From Pseudomonadota bacterium (GTDB lineage Bacteria > Pseudomonadota > Alphaproteobacteria > Caulobacterales > Caulobacteraceae), in contig JAEZEZ010000119.1 in the NCBI GenBank assembly GCA_023432855.1, positions 1 to 56,387 on the forward strand: DNA of 56,387 bases, in the 5' to 3' direction. Within the stretch, counting starts at the first letter, position 1; each line of letters starts with the position of its first letter. Shown here in pieces: positions 14,999-23,947 of this stretch. Under the pieces are notes generated by a model that was not told where the DNA came from, searched no databases, and was given only the letters and a program-made list of their open reading frames with translations. Made by a program: the position numbers and the translations under genes.

Positions 14999-16843
14999 AT
15001 GGCGAAAGCCCTCGAGCGGAGCGACGATCTGACGAGCGCCATTCGAGCGCGGCGGGCGCAGCTGCCCCAGCGCCTGATGGTGGCCGCCGTGGTCGCCATG
15101 GTGAACAGCTACCTGATCGGGTGGCAATTTCCCCTCGCGTGGGTCTGCATCTATGCCTTGGTGCAGGCCGTCGAATTGCAGGCATTCGCGCCCATAAACG
15201 GTGGGCGCTCCGAGACGATCCCCTGGTGGCGCGCAGCCATTGGGTATGTGTCGTTCGCGACCAGCGGGATGGTGTTCGGATCGATTACCGTTCCCCTGTG
15301 GTTGCTCGGCGGAGCCTTTGGAGGGGTGACGGCCGTACTCATCCTGTCGGCGGCCGTGGTCAACGTGGTCGTGACGTCGGGCGGATCGCGCGCAGCTCTC
15401 GCCTGCGCCGTGGGTCCGCACTTCATCTATCTGGCTTCCGTGCCCCTGTTCATGCGGGAACTCGGTGCAGGCCATGCGCTGCAGAGCGCCGTTGCGTTGG
15501 GAAGCCTGGTGTTCTGTGGCTACGCGCTCGTTCTCTGGCGATCAATCGACCAGACACGTGGCGCAGAAGCAGCAGCCCGCCGAGAGAGCGAACGCAAGCG
15601 CGCCGAAGCCGAGGCGGCGGTGGCGGCCCAAAATGCGTTCGTGGCGACGGTGAGCCATGAGCTGCGAACTCCGATCAGCGCGATGCTGGCGGGCGCTGCA
15701 GAACTCGGACGGTCGGCGCAGGACAACGCCGCGCGTGGTCAGGCCGCGCTCATCGCTGACGCAGGGGCGATGATGAAGACCCTTCTCGACGATCTGCTCG
15801 ACCACGCCAAACTCGAGGCCGGGCGAATGAGTGTCGAGATCGTACCTTTCGACATACGAACGCTGACGGCTCAGGCAGCCCGCTTCTGGAGCGCCGAAGC
15901 GCGTAAGAAGGGGTTGCGCCTCAGAGTCGAAGGGGCCGCGACCCTGCCGACCTGGGTGGAAGGCGACCCGACGCGCCTGCGTCAGATCCTCAACAATCTG
16001 ATTTCGAACGCGGTCAAGTTCACCAGCGCGGGCTCTGTCACCCTGCGCCTTTCCGCCTGGCCTTCGGGGGATGACGACGTGGCGCTTCGGTTCCAGGTCG
16101 TCGACACGGGCTCAGGCATGGAGCCGGAGCAGATCTCGCGGCTCTTCACACCGTTCGAGCAGGGCGGCGCCGACGTCGCCGCCCGGCACGGGGGAACAGG
16201 CCTGGGCCTCGCCATCAGCAGGCAGCTTGCCCGACTGATGGGGGGGCAGTTGACCGCCTTTTCGGTGAAGGGGTCCGGTTCGGTCTTCACGCTCGCGCTG
16301 ACCTTCAAGGCTGCCCACGCCCCCGCCATGGCCGAGCACCGCCTCGAAGATTCCGCGCCTCGGGCGCCGAGCCTGGCCGAGCCCCCGCCCTCCGCCGAAG
16401 CGGCGATCGACCCCGACGAATACGACGAGGACGAACGGCCGGTGCGCATCCTCGTGGCGGACGATCACGAGATCAATCGTCGCGCCGTCCAGTTGGTGCT
16501 TGAGCCTACCGGAGCGCATATCACCGCCGTGGTGAACGGCCAGCAGGCGGTGGAAGCCGCCCAGGCCGAGGCGTTTGACGTCATCATCATGGACGTCCGC
16601 ATGCCCGAACTCGACGGCCGCGAGGCGACACGGCGGATTCGCGCGACCTCGGGACCCAATCAGTACGTGCCTATCATCGCCGTGACGGCAGATACTGAAG
16701 ACGATGACAAGGCTGCCTGCAGGGCCGCCGGCATGACAGCCTTTGTCGGCAAGCCCATCGATCCCATGAAGCTGATCAATGCGGTCGTGGACGCCCTGAA
16801 CTCGACGGCCAACGAAGCGAGCGAGGGACGGCACGTCGCCTGA
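14999..16843 (+). CDS. Membrane hybrid histidine kinase with receiver
   Basis: A 614-residue hybrid sensor kinase. Residues 20-185 hold about six membrane segments with very short loops, so the sensor is probably the membrane domain itself. After an Ala/Glu-rich linker comes HisKA with His at about 220 (ATVSHELRTPISAML), the N-box LNNLISNAVKF, DTGSGM and GTGLGLAI. A linker rich in Pro, Asp and Glu leads to a receiver with VADDHEINRR and the phospho-acceptor in IIMDVRMPELDG. The ATG at 14999 has GGAAGG upstream at good spacing; a GTG at 14981 is an alternative. It lies divergent from the P450. Output partners are not encoded nearby. Confidence 0.9.
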   Translation: MAKALERSDDLTSAIRARRAQLPQRLMVAAVVAMVNSYLIGWQFPLAWVCIYALVQAVELQAFAPINGGRSETIPWWRAAIGYVSFATSGMVFGSITVPLWLLGGAFGGVTAVLILSAAVVNVVVTSGGSRAALACAVGPHFIYLASVPLFMRELGAGHALQSAVALGSLVFCGYALVLWRSIDQTRGAEAAARRESERKRAEAEAAVAAQNAFVATVSHELRTPISAMLAGAAELGRSAQDNAARGQAALIADAGAMMKTLLDDLLDHAKLEAGRMSVEIVPFDIRTLTAQAARFWSAEARKKGLRLRVEGAATLPTWVEGDPTRLRQILNNLISNAVKFTSAGSVTLRLSAWPSGDDDVALRFQVVDTGSGMEPEQISRLFTPFEQGGADVAARHGGTGLGLAISRQLARLMGGQLTAFSVKGSGSVFTLALTFKAAHAPAMAEHRLEDSAPRAPSLAEPPPSAEAAIDPDEYDEDERPVRILVADDHEINRRAVQLVLEPTGAHITAVVNGQQAVEAAQAEAFDVIIMDVRMPELDGREATRRIRATSGPNQYVPIIAVTADTEDDDKAACRAAGMTAFVGKPIDPMKLINAVVDALNSTANEASEGRHVA

Positions 16844-16855
16844 CGCGCTGGTTTC

Positions 16856-17293
16856 TCAGGAGGAACTGGCGGGGTCCTGCTCGAGCAGGGATCGCAGACG
16901 TCGATTGAGGGCGTCATCATCCTTGAGCTCGCATTCCCAGATGATCTCACTCCGCCAGCCCAGGAGACGCAGTCTGAGCTGGTTGTCAGCGTCACGGCTG
17001 CGATTGCGGCCGATCTTTCCTCTCCAATAGTCAGCGTTGGATTTCGGCTCGCGAGCGCCCCGCGCACAGGCGTGGCCGTGCCAGAAGCAGCCATGGACGA
17101 ATATGGCCAGCCGGCGTCCGGGCATCACGATATCGGGCGCGCCCGGCAGGTCCTTGCGGTGGAGGCGGTACCGCGCGCCCAGTTGCGTGAGCGCGCGCCG
17201 CACCTTTAGTTCGGGGCCGGTGTTGCGGCCCTTGACCTGACGCATGACCGACGACCGCTTCTCGGGCGGGAAAACGTCGGTCACGGCCTTCAT
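16856..17293 (-). CDS. vsr: Very short patch repair (Vsr) endonuclease
   Basis: A 145-residue Vsr-type endonuclease, which in E. coli nicks T:G mismatches made by deamination of 5-methylcytosine. VFPPEKRSSVMRQVKGRNT is the N-terminal signature, and GAPDIVMPGRRLAIFVHGCF contains the catalytic Asp and following His-Gly-Cys-Phe-Trp-His block. WRSEIIWECEL closes the fold. It starts 4 bp after the peroxiredoxin stop, so the two are probably co-transcribed. No DNA (cytosine-5) methyltransferase gene is near, although Vsr is normally paired with one. It converges with the hybrid kinase gene with a 12-bp gap. Confidence 0.92.
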   Translation of the reverse strand: MKAVTDVFPPEKRSSVMRQVKGRNTGPELKVRRALTQLGARYRLHRKDLPGAPDIVMPGRRLAIFVHGCFWHGHACARGAREPKSNADYWRGKIGRNRSRDADNQLRLRLLGWRSEIIWECELKDDDALNRRLRSLLEQDPASSS

Positions 17294-17297
17294 TCCC

Positions 17298-17780
17298 TCA
17301 GAGCTGCGTCAGCAGATGTTCGGCTGAGGAGACGCGGAATTCTCCCCCCTGTTCGACATTGAGCTGCTTCACGACCCCATCGTCCACGAGCATGGAATAC
17401 CGCTGCGAGCGCGTCCCCATGCCGAAGCGCGATCCGTCCATCTCGAGACCGACCTTGGTCGTGAAGTCTGCATTTCCGTCCGCCAGCATGACGATGTCGT
17501 CGCCAACCTGCTGATCCTTGCCCCACGCGCCCATGACGAAGGCGTCGTTCACCGAGAGGCAGGCGATCGAGTCCACGCCCTTGGCCCTGAAGTCGTCCGC
17601 GTGCTCCTTGAACCCCGGCACATGCTTGGCCGAACAAGTGGGCGTATAGGCGCCAGGAAGCGCGAACAGGGCCACTTTCTTGCCCTTGAAGATGTCGTCG
17701 GTGGTTCGCTGCTGCGGACCATCTTCAGTCATCACCATGAGGGTAGCCTCGGGCAGGCGGTCGCCGACTTGGATGGTCAT
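17298..17780 (-). CDS. Peroxiredoxin, Prx5/AhpE-like redoxin
   Basis: A 160-residue thiol peroxidase of the PrxV type, expected to reduce hydrogen and alkyl peroxides in the cytoplasm. The active site PGAYTPTCS carries the peroxidatic Cys49. The conserved VNDAFVMGAWGK and the C-terminal SRFGMGTRSQRYSMLVDDG arginine segment are present. A further cysteine, in SIACLSVND, may act as resolving residue, as in some Prx5 proteins. It is the first gene of a two-gene unit with vsr (4-bp gap) and is divergent from the YqgE-family gene (108 bp). Confidence 0.93.
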   Translation of the reverse strand: MTIQVGDRLPEATLMVMTEDGPQQRTTDDIFKGKKVALFALPGAYTPTCSAKHVPGFKEHADDFRAKGVDSIACLSVNDAFVMGAWGKDQQVGDDIVMLADGNADFTTKVGLEMDGSRFGMGTRSQRYSMLVDDGVVKQLNVEQGGEFRVSSAEHLLTQL

Positions 17781-17888
17781 GAATGCTCCTTCGCTGGGCC
17801 AATGATCCCCGTGTGCACGAGATAGTCCCCGTGAGGCTTTCCGCCAAGCGACCTTGAATCAGGAACGTCTACGGCCGATACATCCGAC

Positions 17889-18479
17889 ATGACCGTCGAT
17901 CCGGAAGTCCCTACCGACGCCGAGTTCCTGAACGGGCGGCTTCTGATCGCCATGCCCGGCATCTCGGACCCCCGTTTCGAACGCGCCGTGATCCTGGTGT
18001 GCATGCACGCGCCCGAACAGGCCATGGGCATCCGGGTAAACCTGCCGCACGACGACATGGCGCTCGACGACATTCTGGACAAGCTGGGGGTCGAGGGCCG
18101 CGCTCGCGACAGTCGCCAGCAGGTGCTGAAAGGCGGGCCGGTGGAACGGGACCGGGGGTATGTCCTTCACTCGGACGATTATGAGGTCCCCGGCTCCACA
18201 CTGACCGTGGCTGACGGTCTCTGTCTGACGGCCACGCGGGAGATACTGCAGACCTTGACCGTGGGTCATGAGACACCGAGTCGCGCAGTGCTGGCCCTTG
18301 GTTACGCCGGCTGGGGTCCGGGTCAGTTGGAGATCGAACTCCGGGAGAACGTCTGGCTGACCGGCCCTGCGGACCCTGACCTAGTCTTCGACACAGACCA
18401 TTCCACGAAATGGGATCGCGCCCTGGCCAGGATGGGCGTGAGCCCGGCCATGCTCTCAGGCCAGGCCGGGCGGGCCTGA
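17889..18479 (+). CDS. YqgE/AlgH family (UPF0301) protein
   Basis: A 196-residue protein of the YqgE/AlgH family, whose biochemical role is not settled. It shows NGRLLIAMPGISDPRFERAV, GIRVNLP, KGGPVERDRGYVLHS, GYAGWGPGQLE and a WDRALARMGV ending, the conserved blocks of the family. Length is normal. It converges with the PdeA-like gene (39-bp gap). I recall the same neighbourhood in Caulobacter crescentus, where a UPF0301 gene lies beside the pdeA locus. Confidence 0.92.
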   Translation: MTVDPEVPTDAEFLNGRLLIAMPGISDPRFERAVILVCMHAPEQAMGIRVNLPHDDMALDDILDKLGVEGRARDSRQQVLKGGPVERDRGYVLHSDDYEVPGSTLTVADGLCLTATREILQTLTVGHETPSRAVLALGYAGWGPGQLEIELRENVWLTGPADPDLVFDTDHSTKWDRALARMGVSPAMLSGQAGRA

Positions 18480-18518
18480 GCGGCTGTCCATGGCGGCAAA
18501 CAAGGTAGAGGCCGCTGC

Positions 18519-20186
18519 CTAGCTGGCGACCGTCTTGATCGGCGCCACGCCATCCGAGAGGGACTCGTTGAGATAGACCTCGGCCTCCTGGGCAGGCAGC
18601 GCGGGCGCATAGCCAAAGCCCTGACCGTAGTGGCACCCCACCGAGAGCAGTTGACGCGCCAAGGACGCCGTTTCCACGCCTTCCGCCACGACTTCGAGCG
18701 ACAGATCGCGCCCCAGCGCCACCACCGAGCGCACAATCTTGGACGATCCTTCTTCGGCCCCCATCGTGCGCACGAAGTAGCGATCGATCTTGAGCGTATC
18801 GAAGGGCAGCCGCGCGAGATAGGACAACGAGGAGAAGCCCGTTCCGAAGTCATCCAGGGCCAAGCTGGCCCCAGCCTCTTTCAACGCCTGCAGGATCAGA
18901 ACCGCGCGGTCCGGATCGCGCATGATGTCGCTTTCCGTCACCTCGAGTTTGAGCGCCCCACGGGGCAGGCCGCTTTCTGCGAAGACACGCGCCACATCCC
19001 GGGTCAGGCCCTCCCTCTCGATCTCGATGGTCGAGAGGTTCACGCTGACGAACAGGTGACCGGCCCTGGGGTGCCGGCGAAGCCACTCGGCGAGTTGTCG
19101 GGCGGACGTCTCCATCATGTGGAGGCCCAACTCGTTCATCAGACCCATTTCGGCCGCCAGGGTCAGGAAATCGTCGGGCGGCACGAGCCCGCGGCGTGGG
19201 TGCCGCCAGCGGCACAGCGCCTCGAACCCGGCGACCGCCCCGGTCTCCAGATTCACGATCGGCTGATAGAAGGGTTCGATCTCGCCGCGCAGGAAGGCGT
19301 TCCTGAGGTCGGCTTCAAGCGCGAGCTTGCTCAGCCCGTCCGTCTCGAGCGCCCGCCCGTAAGCGGCGGCGCCACCGCGCCCCCCGGTCTTGGCGGCCTC
19401 CACGGCCAATTCGGCGCGACGCAGCAACTCGGTCACTTCCGGCGCGTCGGCGCCACCGTCAACGCGCGCCGCCCCGATGGACACGGTCGGATAGATATCG
19501 AAGCCGGCCACTCTGAGCGGTTGCTCGAGCGCCGCCTTCAGCCGCTCCTGGGGCTTGGCCATGCCTTCAGGAGCGAGGATGGCGAACTCGTCCTCGCCGA
19601 CCCGGGCGGGGATCGCCACCGCCGGGAAGGTGGCGGCCAGGCGGGAGCCCAGCGCCGCCAGCACAAGGTCCGCGCGTTCGTGCCCCAACGCTTCATTCAG
19701 TCGGCGAAGACGATCCAGGTCGGCGACAACCAGCTCGAACTCGCCCTCGCCCGTCAGCGTCTCGCGTGCACGAGCAAGGAAGCTCTTGCGATCGAGCAAG
19801 CCGGTCAGCGGATCGGTGTCCGAACTGGAGAATTTCGTCTCCAGGGCTGCGACACCGGCGGCCCGCAGCCCCTCTTCCAGCCATACACCACGCCAGAGGC
19901 AAGTTTCGGATCCGCGCATACGGAGGCGAACCGCGATCTCGGCGCCCTCCTCACGCTGCTTCAGGATCTGCTCGGCCAACCCCCGATCCTGCGGCAGAGC
20001 CAGTGCTGTGAAGGCGGCGGCGGTGCATTCCGGCGCGAGTGGGCTCAGGCCCAGTGTTCGCGTGGCGCCAGTGAACCGCATGCGGTCTTCACCGGGCGAC
20101 CATATCCAAAGCGCCACATCTGCAGCGGCGAGGGCCTCCAACGCGGTGGTGGGGTCCCAGGCCAGGATTCTTGACCTGTCGTTCAA
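18519..20186 (-). CDS. pdeA: PdeA-like c-di-GMP phosphodiesterase (PAS-GEDEF-EAL)
   Basis: A 555-residue protein with a PAS-like N-terminal region (about 1-115), a degenerate GGDEF domain with GEDEF at 197-201 and no RxxD inhibitory site before it, and a full EAL domain from about 290. EAL catalytic residues are all visible: EAL at 322-324, Asn in VSVNLS, Glu in LEVTES, DDFGTG, Lys in LKIDR, Glu in VVAEGVET and the GQGFGYA end. It should hydrolyse c-di-GMP to pGpG, with the GEDEF domain as a nucleotide-sensing regulator. This matches Caulobacter PdeA, described as a GEDEF-EAL enzyme activated by GTP. It lies 6 bp after a GNAT gene at the end of the oxidase gene train. Confidence 0.85.
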   Translation of the reverse strand: MNDRSRILAWDPTTALEALAAADVALWIWSPGEDRMRFTGATRTLGLSPLAPECTAAAFTALALPQDRGLAEQILKQREEGAEIAVRLRMRGSETCLWRGVWLEEGLRAAGVAALETKFSSSDTDPLTGLLDRKSFLARARETLTGEGEFELVVADLDRLRRLNEALGHERADLVLAALGSRLAATFPAVAIPARVGEDEFAILAPEGMAKPQERLKAALEQPLRVAGFDIYPTVSIGAARVDGGADAPEVTELLRRAELAVEAAKTGGRGGAAAYGRALETDGLSKLALEADLRNAFLRGEIEPFYQPIVNLETGAVAGFEALCRWRHPRRGLVPPDDFLTLAAEMGLMNELGLHMMETSARQLAEWLRRHPRAGHLFVSVNLSTIEIEREGLTRDVARVFAESGLPRGALKLEVTESDIMRDPDRAVLILQALKEAGASLALDDFGTGFSSLSYLARLPFDTLKIDRYFVRTMGAEEGSSKIVRSVVALGRDLSLEVVAEGVETASLARQLLSVGCHYGQGFGYAPALPAQEAEVYLNESLSDGVAPIKTVAS

Positions 20187-20192
20187 CTCGGA

Positions 20193-20801
20193 TCAGCCCC
20201 CGGACGAATACTCGTCTTCCCAAACGACCTCGTCTTCGATGAGGCCGAACAGGAGATGATCTCTCCATGCGCCGTTAATTTTCAAATAAGCGCGGGCTTT
20301 TCCTTCCAAGGAAAAGCCCGCTTTCGTGAGCAGAGCACGCGAAGCTTCGTTGGAGGGAAGACACGCCGCCTCGACGCGGTGCAGTCCCAGGCGGGTGAAA
20401 CAGAACCGGCACGCTGCGCGCACTGCGGCCAAGGTGTGCCCCCGGCGGGCGTAGGGTTGGCCAACCCAGTAGCCGAGAGTGGCGCACTGGGCGATCCCTC
20501 TGCGGATGTTCGAAACGGTGATGCCGCCCACCAGCCGCTGGTCAGCCTCGCGGAAAACGAGGAAAGGAAATCCGTGTCCCAGCTCGAGATCCCGCGCGTA
20601 GACCGAGAGTCTGCGACGAAACGCGGCCCGGGTCAGATCATCCTCCGGCCAGAGGGCCTCCCAAGGCTGCAGAAATTCGCGCGACTGCGTTCGCAGGTCG
20701 GCCCAGGCTGCGAAGTCGTTCATTCGAGGCGGGCGGAGTTGCACGCCATCGCCTTCGACGATGAGCCCCTGGTCTGACGATATCCAGTCCAATAGCGCCA
20801 T
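20193..20801 (-). CDS. RimJ/RimL-type GNAT N-acetyltransferase
   Basis: A 202-residue GNAT protein of the RimJ/RimL subgroup, which uses acetyl-CoA to modify N-terminal amines of proteins or related substrates. GVQLRPPRMNDFAAWADLR is the typical first strand and helix. VGGITVSNI, GYWVGQPYARRGHTLAAV (acetyl-CoA loop) and ASRALLTKAGFSLEG follow. It lies 85 bp after the M16 peptidase gene and 6 bp before pdeA, all on the same strand. The actual substrate is unknown. Confidence 0.9.
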   Translation of the reverse strand: MALLDWISSDQGLIVEGDGVQLRPPRMNDFAAWADLRTQSREFLQPWEALWPEDDLTRAAFRRRLSVYARDLELGHGFPFLVFREADQRLVGGITVSNIRRGIAQCATLGYWVGQPYARRGHTLAAVRAACRFCFTRLGLHRVEAACLPSNEASRALLTKAGFSLEGKARAYLKINGAWRDHLLFGLIEDEVVWEDEYSSGG

Positions 20802-20886
20802 GGCGTGATCCTAACGCAGGAACTCACCGATCGTCCTCCCCGCACGTTGCGTGCACGCTATCGCGGCGGGTTCAGACGACCTTCGT

Positions 20887-22149
20887 TCAGAGCATCGCCT
20901 CACTGAAGGCTCTTGGGGCAGGCAGAGCGCTTCGCGGCCCAAGAACGGCCGCCGCGGACAGCCCGGGACCAAGCATCCGGGCTCCAACGCGTCTCAGGTC
21001 TTCCAGCGTGACCGCGTTTATGGCGGCCGCGACCTCCGAGGCCTGCAGAACACGCCCGAACAGGAAGAGCTGGTTCGCCGCGACCTCCGCGCGAGCCAGA
21101 GGCGACTCCTGGGCCATGAACATCGAACCCTTCACTTGCGCCTTCGATCGCGCCAGTTCCGCCTCCGTGGGCGCCTCAGCCAGAGATTGAACCTCTGCGG
21201 CCACCAATCGGCACAGGTCAGCCGCCTTGCCCGCCGAAGCGCCTGCGAAGACTCCTAGAACGCCCACATCGTCATAGAGGTCGACCCAGGCATCGATGGA
21301 ATAGGCCAGTCCACGCTCTTCGCGGGCCTGCTGGAACAGGCGTGACGCCATCCCACCGCCGAGGATCTCGGCAAACAGCCGTATGGCGTAATAGTCGGGG
21401 TCCCGCGCCCCGGGGGCAGGCAGGTTGAGGACTATGTTGGCCTGTTCAATCCGGCGGACTTCGCCGGCCGTGCCGCCTGTGAACCGGGCCGGCGCCGGAA
21501 GTTCAGTGCCTTCTCCCGGAGGTTCCGAGCCGAACCAGGTCTCGGCCAGGCGGAGCACCTCGTCCTCGTCCGCTGCACCGGCGACGCTCACGGCCATCCG
21601 CTGTGGGGCGTACAGCGTGCGCCGCCAGGCCTCCAGCGTATCCGGCGTGGCGGGCGCAATGCTTTCCTCAAGGCCGAGGATCGGGCGACCCAGCGACTGG
21701 TCGGCAAAAGCCTGGGCCTGAACCAGGTCGAAAACCCTGTCGTCAGGGGTGTCGAACGCTTCGGCGATCTCTTGGGCGATGACCTGCTTTTCCCGCTCCA
21801 GGTCAGCCGCATCGAGAGTTGGGCGAAAAAGCAGATCCGACAGCACCGACATCCCCAGCTCAAGATCGCCCTTAAGGGCGCGCACCTGAAACGAGGTCCG
21901 CTCGTGGCCAGTGGCGGCATTGATCTGGGCGCCAGCAGACTCGATCTCTTCCACGATATCCCGAGCCGAACGGCGCCCCGCGCCCTTGAACACCATGTGT
22001 TCGAGCATATGCGACCAGCCGGCGCGGTCCTCGGGCTCCCACCGCGAGCCATCGGCGATGACAACGGAAAGCGCGAAGGTCTCGAGCCGCGGCATCGGAT
22101 CGAAGAGTACGCGGAGGCCGTTCGACAGGGTGTGGAGACGGGCGTTCAC
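20887..22149 (-). CDS. M16-family zinc metallopeptidase (processing-peptidase-like)
   Basis: A 420-residue M16 (pitrilysin/processing-peptidase) family protein. The inverted zinc motif HMLEH has His47, Glu50 and His51 (SHMLEHMVFKG), with a second Glu expected in the following helix; the later SMFMAQES/LARAEVAANQ region is the C-terminal half. The GTG at 22149 overlaps the surf1 stop by 4 bp (GTGA), fixing the start. Alphaproteobacteria often carry this gene downstream of the cytochrome oxidase cluster; in my recollection thrC usually intervenes, and it is absent here. The substrate is unknown. Confidence 0.9.
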   Translation of the reverse strand: MNARLHTLSNGLRVLFDPMPRLETFALSVVIADGSRWEPEDRAGWSHMLEHMVFKGAGRRSARDIVEEIESAGAQINAATGHERTSFQVRALKGDLELGMSVLSDLLFRPTLDAADLEREKQVIAQEIAEAFDTPDDRVFDLVQAQAFADQSLGRPILGLEESIAPATPDTLEAWRRTLYAPQRMAVSVAGAADEDEVLRLAETWFGSEPPGEGTELPAPARFTGGTAGEVRRIEQANIVLNLPAPGARDPDYYAIRLFAEILGGGMASRLFQQAREERGLAYSIDAWVDLYDDVGVLGVFAGASAGKAADLCRLVAAEVQSLAEAPTEAELARSKAQVKGSMFMAQESPLARAEVAANQLFLFGRVLQASEVAAAINAVTLEDLRRVGARMLGPGLSAAAVLGPRSALPAPRAFSEAML

Positions 22150-22904
22150 GACCGCGCCCGCCGCCGCCACTTCAACAACATGGCGCCGTAGACGCCAAGC
22201 AGGGCCAGAGCCAGTCCAAACCAGGTAATGGCGTACTCGAGATGCCGGTTGGTCAGTCCGGCAGGCAGGGGGGCTGGCTCCAGTCCTTCCCATTCCGGAT
22301 TCGTGGACGTCTCAGCCATAAGGAACACCGGGGCGGGTCGATCTGCGTCGAGCGCTCGCGCGATCGGTCCGACCTCCCGTGAGTAGAACCGTCCCGCGGG
22401 ATCGCGCTTTCCAGCGAACGGATTGCGGGCTCCCGGTTCGCGGAGAACGCCGACGACCCGAACCGGCGCCCCGGCATTCGCATCGACGGGAGGGCGCGCT
22501 GAGATCCGTTCGGAGACAAACCCGCGATCGACCAGGATGGTCTTCCACCGGCTTGCCCCCAAGCGGCAGGCTGAGACGAGCCGAGAACCCGCAGCTCCTT
22601 GGCGAAGAGCGTAGACCTCCACGAAGGGCGCGCGAGAGAGGCCGGGGCAGACGGCTTCCACACGGACGAACTGGACTTGTGAGCCGTGTTCAGCCCGTTC
22701 CAGGACGATGGGCAGGGGTTGGGGCTCGGCCGTCTGCGCAGCTGCGATGCGGGCCACCAGATCCCGCTTCCAGGCGAGGCGGTTCAGTTGCCAGGTTCCG
22801 AGGCCACAGAGAATTGCGAACGCCACGAACGCCGCGAAAGTCATGCCCAGCGGGAACCGCGTCACGGTGCGTCGCTCCCCGACAGCGGAGCGGCGGGCCG
22901 ACAT
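22146..22904 (-). CDS. SURF1-family cytochrome oxidase assembly protein
   Basis: A 252-residue SURF1 protein, an inner-membrane factor for maturation of the aa3 oxidase, linked to haem a insertion. It has the two expected membrane segments, one near the N-terminus (PLGMTFAAFVAFAILCGLG) followed by TWQLNRLAWKR, and one near the C-terminus (YAITWFGLALALLGVYGAML). ILVDRGFV and RHLEYAITWF are family signatures. The ATG at 22904 was chosen for its AAGGA upstream; a later GTG is possible. It follows ctaE by 106 bp without the DUF983 gene that often lies between them. Confidence 0.9.
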   Translation of the reverse strand: MSARRSAVGERRTVTRFPLGMTFAAFVAFAILCGLGTWQLNRLAWKRDLVARIAAAQTAEPQPLPIVLERAEHGSQVQFVRVEAVCPGLSRAPFVEVYALRQGAAGSRLVSACRLGASRWKTILVDRGFVSERISARPPVDANAGAPVRVVGVLREPGARNPFAGKRDPAGRFYSREVGPIARALDADRPAPVFLMAETSTNPEWEGLEPAPLPAGLTNRHLEYAITWFGLALALLGVYGAMLLKWRRRARS

Positions 22905-23010
22905 TGGCCCGCGGATCCTTTGATCCCGATGCACTCCACAGCGTAAGGGCGCCCGCTTTTGGCAGGCTCCGGCCTGATTGGCTGGAGCCGCCGCGGGCCC
23001 TGCCCGGTCA

Positions 23011-23886
23011 CTAGTGGGCGGACCCGCCGAACGCAACGTAGATGAAGGCGAAGAGGAACAGCCACACCACGTCGACGAAGTGCCAGTACCACGCGGCCGC
23101 CTCAAAGCCGAAATGCTTCTGCGGCGTGAACTGGCCGGCGAGCAGGCGGATCAGGCAGACCGTCAGGAAGATGGTGCCGATAAGCACGTGGAAACCGTGG
23201 AAGCCGGTCGCCATGAAGAAGGTGGACCCGTACAGCCCAGAGTTCTGCGCATTCTCCGAGAAGAACAGGTTCTCGTGCAGGATATGCTGGTACTCGTAGG
23301 CCTGGATGGCGGTGAAGGCCGCGCCCAGCAGGATGGTCAGAATCAGCCCCAGCTTGGCGTCCTTGCGGTTGCCCTGCTGCAGCGCGTGGTGCGACCAGGT
23401 TACCGTGGTGCCCGAAAGCAGCAGGATCACCGTGTTCACGAGCGGAAGGTGGAACGGATCGAGCGTCTCGACTCCCTGCGGAGGCCAATGGCTCCAGGCT
23501 TCCCTCACCTCTTCGATCGACGAGAGAGTGCGCGCTTCGTTGAAAAGCGCCATTTCGAAGAACATCCAGAACCAGGCCACGAAGAACATGACTTCGGAGG
23601 CGATGAACAGCACCATGCCGTAGCGCAAGCCAATGGACACCACCGGCGTGTGGTCGCCGCGCCGGCTTTCCTTCACCACGTCCATCCACCAGCCGATCAT
23701 GGTGTAGAGCACGCCCGCGAGACCCGCCGCGAAAACGAACCACGTCCCTTCCGGCAGGCCGAACAAGCCCTTCATCCAGATGACGCCGCCGATGGCCATG
23801 ATGGTCGCGGCGATGGAGCCGATCAGGGGCCAGGGGCTGGGCGGGAGGATGTGGTAGTCGTGTTTGACGGCGGCGTGGTCGGCCAT
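23011..23886 (-). CDS. ctaE: Cytochrome c oxidase subunit III
   Basis: A 291-residue aa3-type oxidase subunit III with seven membrane segments. The N-terminal HDYHILPPSPWPLIGS, the SEVMFFVAWFWMFFE helix and the C-terminal YWHFVDVVWLFLF are diagnostic. Subunit III stabilises the catalytic core and the proton pathway. It lies between ctaG (61 bp upstream) and surf1 (106 bp downstream) in the oxidase train. Length is normal. Confidence 0.97.
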   Translation of the reverse strand: MADHAAVKHDYHILPPSPWPLIGSIAATIMAIGGVIWMKGLFGLPEGTWFVFAAGLAGVLYTMIGWWMDVVKESRRGDHTPVVSIGLRYGMVLFIASEVMFFVAWFWMFFEMALFNEARTLSSIEEVREAWSHWPPQGVETLDPFHLPLVNTVILLLSGTTVTWSHHALQQGNRKDAKLGLILTILLGAAFTAIQAYEYQHILHENLFFSENAQNSGLYGSTFFMATGFHGFHVLIGTIFLTVCLIRLLAGQFTPQKHFGFEAAAWYWHFVDVVWLFLFAFIYVAFGGSAH

Positions 23887-23947
23887 GGCGTTCAGCTCGT
23901 GCGGTGGGTCCCGGGTGCGCCGGGACGAGTACTACGATTCCAGGTGG

